A DNA stretch of 64,000 nucleotides from Picocystis sp. L7 (taxonomy: Eukaryota; Chlorophyta; Picocystophyceae; Picocystales; Picocystaceae), in NCBI GenBank assembly GCA_020975725.1, contig QXJR01000016.1:434001-498000 (forward strand), in the 5' to 3' direction. The notes under the pieces were generated by a model. That model had not been told where the DNA came from. It searched no databases and saw only the letters and a program-made list of their open reading frames with translations. Position 1 is the first letter of the stretch; every line of letters starts with the position of its first letter. Made by a program: the position numbers and the translations under genes. This document shows, in pieces, positions 58,056-64,000 of this stretch.

Positions 58056-59498
58056 ATGGCGGACACGCCAACGCTCTCGCCGTCGCTACAAGAGGTCCAG
58101 GGGGAAGAGTTGGAGAGCTACGTGCGTAGCAGGATACGACACTTCGCACGTCGATTCGCCACGCGCATCAATCCACTGGCCGACACGAACGCAGTCGATA
58201 AGGTGCTCGAAGACGTGCTGGAAGAGGAGTCAGAACCGATCCCGGAGACCAAGAAGGCCGAAGTGAAGCAAGAGAAGGAGGAGGAGCGCGCGAATCCGTC
58301 CTACAAGCTCCAGTTCTTCCACGTGTGTCAGAACCTCGGATGCCGAACTCCGAACTGTCAGCTCTGCAAGAACAACCCCGACGTCGTGTGCGACAAAGAC
58401 TTTGCAAAGTCCTACTATATTGGCGAACATGGGAAATTCACTTCTGCATGCCGGGCAAACATCTCGCTGAGGTTGACTCACGAAGGTTCGGGTGAAGGGG
58501 CCGCATTACGGGAGGACCTCACCATTGAACTTTGGGCGCTCGAGGGAAATTACAAGGGCGAAGAACTCGAGGCGCACCTTGCTCAAGGTGAAAAGCCGTC
58601 AGAAAGCTTCATGACCCTGGGAAAAGTCAACCAGCCCATACGCCTCACCATGTTAGCGGGCGAATGTTCTGTGGAATTGCCTGTGGAACTGACCTTCACC
58701 AGAGGTTCAGAAAAGCTGGACGCCAAATCTGTCATGCTGTGCGCTCGTGCCGCCGGAGACCCAGCCGTTCCCATCAAAGAAGCTTGCTCTGACACGTTCA
58801 GAGTGCTGTCAAGGCGATCCCGCTTGTCTCTCAAGCCGGATCGTCCCAGCATGGAAGCCAGCGTAAAGAACCTCTGCTGTGTTGGGGAGAAGACCTTCGA
58901 AAAGTTGAAGAGCCTGCGGGAAGAGTGTGCGAAGCAGAAATTGAACTTGGACTTTTCAGAGATATCCGAGGGCTCAGGGATTACAACTATCAATGAGTTT
59001 TGCAGAATGTCCACCCTAGTGGAAAAAGACCCTGTCTTGAAAGAGAAGATGCTGAAATTGCTGGGTATGACGGAGGAAAATTGGGGTGAGGCCAATCGGC
59101 ATGCATCTGCAGCCGTGGTTCAAGACAATACCAATAGAGTCTGGATTAACGGTCATATGTCGCTTGTATATGAGTGTATATTGGGAAAGGTAGAGCTGAA
59201 TGCTCCGAAACAGATCTGGTATGAAGGCAATGTGTACGAACCAGATCATATGGATTCATTGGAATGGTCAACTTGGTTTCGCCATCACGACTGTGCTCGT
59301 AAGTGTTGGTTTGAAGCAGGGCACCCGGGTTGGAGGCGTGCCAATCAATTGCTTCCCTCGCATAACTCCGCTGCATCGTTGAACGAGTTTGCGAATCCGG
59401 ACACCGTGGAGATCCCCTTTCCAGAGCTCTTTCCAGACGAGGACCAAGTTTTGGAGGGCTTGTTTCAAAACTTCAGCATGGAAGGCGCCTGTTCATAG
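58056..59498 (+). CDS. CBP60-like protein (calmodulin-binding protein 60 family)
   Basis: 480 residues from ATG 58056. N-terminus: amphipathic helix LESYVRSRIRHFARRFATRI and an acidic/basic linker. Then a beta-rich domain (LQFFHVCQNLGCRTPNCQLC, FTSACRANISLRLTHEGSGE, VELPVELTFTRGSEKLDAKS, ACSDTFRVLSRRSRLSLKPD). This is followed by the block VKNLCCVGEKTFEKLKSL, GSGITTINEFCRMSTLVEKD and PVLKEKMLKLLGMTEENWGE, then ANRHAS. The order matches the plant CBP60 central domain ('VWRLexIGxxGxxHxRL...GIxTVxDFLxL...DPxxLRxILGxxMSxxxWexxxxHAxxC'). Plant CBP60g/SARD1 are defence transcription factors. Length fits. The role in an alga is unknown and calmodulin binding was not evident. Confidence 0.65.
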   Translation: MADTPTLSPSLQEVQGEELESYVRSRIRHFARRFATRINPLADTNAVDKVLEDVLEEESEPIPETKKAEVKQEKEEERANPSYKLQFFHVCQNLGCRTPNCQLCKNNPDVVCDKDFAKSYYIGEHGKFTSACRANISLRLTHEGSGEGAALREDLTIELWALEGNYKGEELEAHLAQGEKPSESFMTLGKVNQPIRLTMLAGECSVELPVELTFTRGSEKLDAKSVMLCARAAGDPAVPIKEACSDTFRVLSRRSRLSLKPDRPSMEASVKNLCCVGEKTFEKLKSLREECAKQKLNLDFSEISEGSGITTINEFCRMSTLVEKDPVLKEKMLKLLGMTEENWGEANRHASAAVVQDNTNRVWINGHMSLVYECILGKVELNAPKQIWYEGNVYEPDHMDSLEWSTWFRHHDCARKCWFEAGHPGWRRANQLLPSHNSAASLNEFANPDTVEIPFPELFPDEDQVLEGLFQNFSMEGACS

Positions 59499-59673
59499 CC
59501 CAGTTCGATCATTTCGCGTTTCAGGAACGGCTGTATGCCTGGACCGTTGTGTCTCGCAGACCGTCGCTGCTGTCTTCCTCTTTAATTTATGTTGATTTTC
59601 CATCTCAGGTGCCCTCCTTGTCTGGTCTCCCATGGACCTCCTGAGTTTTCGTCGGTTTTAACCTAGGTTCGTC

Positions 59674-60765
59674 ATGCACCGGTGCATCGATCGACGTTCG
59701 AGTTCGACGCACTTCGACGTGATGATGGCGCACGACGGGGGAAGAAACGTGGCCTGCGACGCGTCTGCATGGAGGCAGAAGTACGAGCTGGTGCGGGACA
59801 TTGATGCAGGAACGTTCGGAGTGGCGAAGCTCATGCGTGTGCGCGACACGGGGGAGCTGGTGGCGTCCAAGTTCATCGAGAGAGGCGAAAAAATCACCGC
59901 CAACGTGGCGAGAGAGATCGTCAACCACCGATCACTGCACCATCCCAACATCGTGAGGTTCAGGGAGGTTTTCCTTACGGAAACACATTTGGGCATCGCC
60001 ATGGATTTCGCTTCAGGAGGGGAGATATTCAACCACGTCAAAGCTGCCAAGCATTTCAACGAGAACGAGGCCAGGTTCTTCTTCCAACAGCTCATGTCAG
60101 GAGTCAATTACTGCCACCAACTGGAGATCTACCACCGAGATCTGAAGATGGAAAACGTGCTGCTTCACGATTTGCCAACCGAAGCTTGGCAATCGCAAGA
60201 GCTGAGGGCCATCCTGAACACAGGTATCATCGATGGGAGCATGACCCCGACTGTCAAACTCTGCGACTTCGGTTACTCCAAATCCAGCCTGCTTCAATCG
60301 ATGCCTAAATCCACGGTCGGAACCATAAGCTACATGTGTCCAGAGATCCTGACTAGCAGCAATCAAGTGTATGATGGGCGTGCAGTGGATGTCTGGAGCT
60401 GCGGTGTCATCCTCTTTGCCTTCCTTTTCGGTTGGTTGCCCTTCAACGATCCCAAAGATGTACGTAACATGAGCCTGACTTCTCAAAAGATATTAGCTGT
60501 GGACTACACCATCCCTGATCATATTCCGGTGTCGTCGGAGTGCAAGGACCTGCTTGCCAGGATTTTTGTTGCTGATCCCACGAGGAGAATCACTATCCCG
60601 GAGATTATTGCACACCCCTGGTTTCAGCACCACCTGCGTCCTGACGTACTGATATCTCTCTGTCCACAAGAGGAGGAAACAATGCTTATTCAGAAGCAGC
60701 CAGTGGAAGAAATATCGGCAGTCGTACTGGAAGCAATGAAGCACCCTTATCAAATGACAGGGTGA
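59674..60765 (+). CDS. SNRK2: SnRK2-type protein kinase
   Basis: 363 residues from ATG 59674. Gly loop DIDAGTFGVAKLM, ATP Lys in ELVASKFIERGEK, REIVNHRSLHHPNIVRFREV, catalytic HRDLKMEN, DFG in LCDFGYSKSSLLQSMPKSTV, GTISYMCPEI, YDGRAVDVWSCGVILFAFLF, and ARIFVADPTRRITIPEI. These are SnRK2-specific blocks. A C-terminal SnRK2-box-like helix (QPVEEISAVVLEAMKHP) is present, but the Asp/Glu-rich ABA box (domain II) of land-plant subclass II/III is absent. An unusual ~25-residue insertion (LPTEAWQSQELRAILNTGII) lies between HRDLKMEN and DFG. Expected role: osmotic or nutrient stress signalling. Confidence 0.92.
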   Translation: MHRCIDRRSSSTHFDVMMAHDGGRNVACDASAWRQKYELVRDIDAGTFGVAKLMRVRDTGELVASKFIERGEKITANVAREIVNHRSLHHPNIVRFREVFLTETHLGIAMDFASGGEIFNHVKAAKHFNENEARFFFQQLMSGVNYCHQLEIYHRDLKMENVLLHDLPTEAWQSQELRAILNTGIIDGSMTPTVKLCDFGYSKSSLLQSMPKSTVGTISYMCPEILTSSNQVYDGRAVDVWSCGVILFAFLFGWLPFNDPKDVRNMSLTSQKILAVDYTIPDHIPVSSECKDLLARIFVADPTRRITIPEIIAHPWFQHHLRPDVLISLCPQEEETMLIQKQPVEEISAVVLEAMKHPYQMTG

Positions 60766-60981
60766 ACATGCTAGGACAAAAGCCCAACAGGATTGCAATA
60801 AACGTGCCGCTTAGGTCATGCATCACACTTCTTCTCACCAGTGTATCGTCCGGCTTGATGGAGGATACTTAGGGCGTTGTCTGTCGACGGAATCGGTAAC
60901 GCGACGCGCAGCCAAGCACGGGAGAGTTGGACAGAAACATCCCAAAAGACCGGAGAGTTGTTCTTACAGAGCGGTAATACA

Positions 60982-61728
60982 TCATTCCTTTATTCTATAG
61001 CCCCTGTAAACCCCTCTCTCCACCACAAAGTCATCAGGTGGTTCAAACTCCTGCAATCCTACGGTAAATCCCTTGCCATTCGCAGCCTGCACGGGGCAGG
61101 GTTGCTCTTTATAGTACGTACAGTCCCTCCCATTCGAGGGTGCATAGGGAGGTCCAAGCACGTCCAGCACAGCACATGGGGTGAGTGCAGTGAAGGAGTG
61201 GATGTTCCCCTCCTTTGGATACAACACCAGCGTGCCTGCCGGCCCAGAGATGACAGATTCTTGCACCAGTTTGGCAGGTCGAGCGAATTCCGTGGTGGCT
61301 TCTGGATCATCTTCACTGCACCAGTCGTACGACTTGACGTACATGGATCCATACATGAGTCTGGACACCACGGTCATTCCTGGGTGATTGTGCAGGGGTA
61401 TGCATGCATTCGTGGGCAGGCAGAAGATGCCGATGGAAAACGCATTGTTTTCGCAGATGTGTAGGTACGTGATGGGTGGCGCGAAGCTTGGCGCCGAGAG
61501 GAACTGCCGGGTACCTCCCACGACCCCGGTGTAGGGTCGGAATCCACGTCCATCTTCTCGCAGGGGATCATGCAGTCCCAGTTCTTCGTTGCTGACCCTT
61601 TCCATGGCCGTACGGAGCACGGCCACCTTGTCTCTGGACGGCGTGGCCTTCGCTGCATTCGCGAACACCGCCTTGGCCAGGTCGTAGACACGCTGCAGTC
61701 CCATGCCGGCCGCGGGCGGGGCCGGCAT
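60982..61728 (-). CDS. PCO: Plant cysteine oxidase (PCO/ADO family thiol dioxygenase)
   Basis: 248 residues from ATG 61728. The frame is open slightly further upstream (VFYLPPRAAAGVA) and might continue from another exon. Core: ITYLHICENNAFSIGIFCLP, IPLHNHPGMTVVSRLMYGSM (two Fe-binding His), YVKSYDWCSEDD, TLVLYPKEGNIHSFTALTPC (third His), AVLDVLGPPYAPSNGRDCTY and the end VYRGYRIKE. In plants PCOs oxidise N-terminal Cys of ERF-VII, VRN2 and ZPR2 proteins, making oxygen sensing through the N-degron pathway. In a unicellular alga the targets are unknown. Confidence 0.92.
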   Translation of the reverse strand: MPAPPAAGMGLQRVYDLAKAVFANAAKATPSRDKVAVLRTAMERVSNEELGLHDPLREDGRGFRPYTGVVGGTRQFLSAPSFAPPITYLHICENNAFSIGIFCLPTNACIPLHNHPGMTVVSRLMYGSMYVKSYDWCSEDDPEATTEFARPAKLVQESVISGPAGTLVLYPKEGNIHSFTALTPCAVLDVLGPPYAPSNGRDCTYYKEQPCPVQAANGKGFTVGLQEFEPPDDFVVERGVYRGYRIKE

Positions 61729-62608
61729 GGCCACGCCTGCGGCCGCACGTGGCGGTAGGTAGAACACCTCCGTCTGGATCTTCCCTCCCTTCGATCTGCC
61801 GGCGCGTGCGCGTCTTCCACGCGCTTCGCACCGGTTCGTTGCCGAAGTGATGCGCAGTGGTCGAATTCCTTCGCCACGTGATGGCTCTCGGTTTCCCTGT
61901 TCCCAGGGGTTCCCCTTGCGAGACCACGGGTCTCACCACGGTCTCGAAAGGGGGACAAGGGGGATCGTAGACCCTTTCGGAACCCGATGGACGTGAAACG
62001 GAACCCGTGGGAGGGCGGAATCGGGCGTGAAGCGCAGAGGACGGGAAGGGATAAGAACGACTCGTCCTCGACGGGCGTGGAGGGGGACCCTCCCGGGGGG
62101 CAGCACCGGATGGTCTCGCACTGGGTGGTGGAAGGACGAGGGGGGACGGGCGGACGTGATCTTCCTCTGCAACGATTGTAAAACACCGAACCCTCATGGT
62201 TCGATATTCCCCGATGATATGGCCGGATCGAGCGCGTACCTCGCAGAGGAGAAGGACGTGTCCCCCGAGGAACAGCGATCGAGACCTTCGGGGAAGATCT
62301 CGATAAGTCGATCGCGATCTCACCTGGGTTTCTCGTTCCCATCGTCTCTCCACCTGCCACGAGGGGAAGATCCACAACGGCTCGAACCGTAGCGATCGAA
62401 CCCACCTGTGTCGATTGGGGGTGGGGAAAGCCAGGGTCCCACCCGGGCGTGTCCCCTTGGGAAAGGGAACCTCGAACCCGATCGGTTCCCTTTCTGTACC
62501 CGTCCATCCCCCCAAACGGACACGTGGTGGAGGGGACCCGGTCCACGGTCTCGCATCATCCGAGGTGGGACGCACCCACACCACCCAGTCGCCACGTCGG
62601 ACGAAGAC
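61729..62608. other. Divergent promoter space PCO / thioredoxin
   Basis: No gene was seen. It holds an imperfect hairpin (62278-62304) and several GGTTCCC/GGGAACC blocks. Confidence 0.4.
62278..62304. repeat. Inverted repeat ATCGAGACCTTC-GGG-GAAGATCTCGAT
   Basis: 12-bp arms with one mismatch and a 3-nt loop, ~300 bp upstream of the thioredoxin ATG. It shares AGATCTCGAT with 31829 and GATCTCGAT with 23663. Confidence 0.6.
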
Positions 62609-62929
62609 ATGGTGGCGGTCTCGCGAAGGACCGAAACCACGTGCGTGTACTTCCACGCGACGTGGTGCCAACCCTGCAAGAAGTTCGAACCCACGTTCGA
62701 TCGGTTCCAAGAGTACTTCCCAGACGTGACGTTCCGGAAAGTCGACGTGGATCGAGAGGGAGAGGTCGCAGAACGACACAACGTCCAGCAACTGCCCACC
62801 TTCGTCATCGTGCATGAGGGTTCCGTCGTCAAGCAGTGGAACGGACTCGCCCACAAAAGACCCGCCCAGAAACTCACCCGGAACTTGAAGGAAGTGCTGG
62901 AAGGTGTTCGACCGAGGCGTGAAGCCTAG
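62609..62929 (+). CDS. Thioredoxin-like protein with WCQPC active site
   Basis: 106 residues, single exon. Start at 62609, ~20 residues before the active site. WCQPC is at 19-23 (canonical is WCGPC), then KKFEPTFDRFQEYFPDVTFR, KVDVDREGEVAERHNVQQLP, TFVIVHEGSVVKQWNGLAHK. The cis-Pro lies in QQLPTF. No transit peptide, so a cytosolic/nuclear thioredoxin-h-like or TDX-like reductant is likely. The Gly-to-Gln change inside the CxxC is expected to shift redox potential. Confidence 0.88.
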   Translation: MVAVSRRTETTCVYFHATWCQPCKKFEPTFDRFQEYFPDVTFRKVDVDREGEVAERHNVQQLPTFVIVHEGSVVKQWNGLAHKRPAQKLTRNLKEVLEGVRPRREA

Positions 62930-63470
62930 CGACGATGGCAACGACGCGCACGAAACGGAGTCCCGAAGAAAAAGACGTCCCAGGAACGAAGGGAAACCAG
63001 CATGCAGTCGATCGTCGATCCATGGGCGACACTTCTGGGTGAACTGGACCTTCCAGCCCACGATCTAAGGTCCTTCTGGTTCCTTCCGACACCTGCACCT
63101 TCCGCACGCTTCCATCCGGACGGAAGTAGGCGTACGAACGTGCCGTGCGACGTTCGATCGAGATGTTCTGGGTCGGAATCGGAACGCGCGAGGACAAGGA
63201 AACCCAAGCCGCGTTTCCTTCCCCTCCGTCGCGGCCAACGTTGGAACAGACGAGGAAGCCCACCCGGACGCCGTGCGCAAATTGGCGTTTCCGTACATCC
63301 AAGCGGTGTATCCCTCTGGATTGCCCTCCACGTTGCCTGTGTCATCCGTCCAATGCATCCATTCCACCACTTGCTTCCAACGTCACAAGTGGAACTCGTC
63401 CGAGACCACCTTCCACCAAGGTCGGAACCTCCATGGGCTTCGAAACCGACCGACGGTCCCTTCTAACCCG
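62930..63470. other. Intergenic, no firm gene
   Basis: Several competing frames on both strands are GC3-rich (for example + HPDAVRKLAFPYIQAVYPSG near 63260-63315). None has a start, motif or splice pattern I can support. Confidence 0.35.
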
Positions 63471-63761
63471 ATGGAGTTGAACCGGGCAGTACGGGACGGG
63501 ATTCGGTTCGAAGGGAGAACAGAAAGGAAGGTCGTGGAACTTCGACCGACGCGTCTCATGTCGAAGGCCGAGGTGCGGCGGGAAGAGAGCCAAAGCGAAG
63601 CGGCGACGCTTTCGCTCCTGCGGGAGAGGTATGGATCGGGTGTGAAGGTCGAGGAAGGACCTTCTGCCATGGATGCATTGGCGCAAATGCCGCGACCCGG
63701 GGAACCGTGGCAGTGGCTGGACCCAGACACCGAAGTAGACTCGCTCTGGAGGTGCGTCTGA
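63471..63761 (+). CDS. Small basic/acidic protein, function unknown
   Basis: 96 residues from ATG 63471: basic first third (RDGIRFEGRTERKVVELRPT), a charged helix (KAEVRREESQSEAATLSLLR), then MPRPGEPWQWLDPDTEVDSL. A donor-like GTGCGT overlaps the last codons (63752), so the C-terminus may be spliced onward. No family was recognised. Support is open frame, codon use and a well-formed Trp-rich end. Confidence 0.4.
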   Translation: MELNRAVRDGIRFEGRTERKVVELRPTRLMSKAEVRREESQSEAATLSLLRERYGSGVKVEEGPSAMDALAQMPRPGEPWQWLDPDTEVDSLWRCV

Positions 63762-63850
63762 TACGTGCACGCGTCCCTTGGCGTGTTCCACCCTGCCTTT
63801 CGGTCCACGTACGAAGCTGACACTTCTAGACGCGCCTTTCATGCCTCGAA

Positions 63851-64000
63851 ATGCGACGACGGGCTGCGGAACACGTGCTTGGAACCACCTGCAGCGGCGT
63901 GGGAACGGATCTGGGAACCCTTCCTGACGCCCACGGACCGATCCTCCTGGACAACGTGGACGTCGAATCGATGCGTCGCATCGCCGAGGTCCAAGCCGAC
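63851..64000 (+). CDS. Start of an unidentified gene, cut by window end
   Basis: GC3-rich frame from ATG 63851 to the edge: AEHVLGTTCSGVGTDLGTLP, DAHGPILLDNVDVESMRRIA. In-frame DNA upstream begins after TTCTAG at 63829, so it could also be a later exon. Too short to assign. Confidence 0.35.
   Translation, partial: MRRRAAEHVLGTTCSGVGTDLGTLPDAHGPILLDNVDVESMRRIAEVQAD

Noticed and set aside
63065-63370. 101-codon minus frame with Trp/Gly-rich start (MVEWMHWTDDTGN)
   Set aside because: Conflicts with GC3-rich plus-strand frames; no family recognised.

Overview
The window is compact nuclear DNA from a photosynthetic eukaryote, most likely a small unicellular green alga (Viridiplantae). Genes lie on both strands about 1-2 kb apart. 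They have few short introns (56-157 nt where I could resolve them) with GT-AG ends, and many encode plastid- or mitochondrion-targeted proteins. Green-lineage markers are an SnRK2 kinase, a CBP60-like protein, a muniscin-like subunit (TML) of the TPLATE endocytic complex, a plant-type cysteine oxidase, the tandem co-chaperonin Cpn20, NdhL of the plastid NDH complex, a Ycf33-like protein, and plant-type small subunits of mitochondrial ATP synthase and complex I. I cannot name the species. NdhL would fit a lineage that kept the plastid NDH complex (streptophytes or some prasinophytes).

Layout. 0-13.8 kb: a secreted AztD-like protein (cut by the window edge), a chalcone-isomerase-fold protein, a small membrane protein, UFD1, TELO2, a HAD nucleotidase, Cpn20, RBM42, a coiled-coil protein overlapping RCE1, and ArgC. 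14-25.6 kb: a DDX20-like helicase, TML, a MAPEG protein, an FtsH-like plastid protein, a decayed Fanzor (eukaryotic TnpB relative), TRAPPC2L, an EMAPII-type tRNA-binding protein and TAPT1. 25.7-29.9 kb: an apparently complete PIF/Harbinger DNA transposon with perfect inverted ends, a DDE transposase, a Myb/SANT-like partner gene and an internal minisatellite. 30-43 kb: HYPK, plastid bL9, NdhL, the ATP synthase 6 kDa subunit, a Ycf33-like protein, ethanolamine/choline kinase, RAD23, UBC13, independent phosphoglycerate mutase, 14-3-3 and a complex I subunit. 43.8-46.1 kb: a gene-free, AT-richer decayed stretch. 46-64 kb: a RING-H2 protein, two tandem mosaic MFS transporters, an HNH-like protein, an isoprenylcysteine-methyltransferase-like protein, pseudouridine-5'-phosphate glycosidase, CBP60-like, SnRK2, cysteine oxidase, thioredoxin and two unassigned genes.

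Functional themes. Several genes bear on ubiquitin and protein quality control (UFD1, RAD23, UBC13, RING-H2, HYPK, TELO2, Cpn20). Others serve plastid or mitochondrial bioenergetics (NdhL, Ycf33-like, bL9, ATP synthase 6 kDa, complex I), membrane traffic (TML, TRAPPC2L, TAPT1) and stress or oxygen signalling (SnRK2, cysteine oxidase, CBP60-like, 14-3-3). They do not form an operon. Many are divergent pairs sharing a short upstream space, and those spaces carry recurring palindromes (TATCGAT boxes, AGATCTCGAT hairpins, CACGTG boxes). The strongest non-routine signals are the Harbinger element with its alternating subterminal 15-mers, the Fanzor fossil, the mosaic transporter pair and the HNH-like protein.
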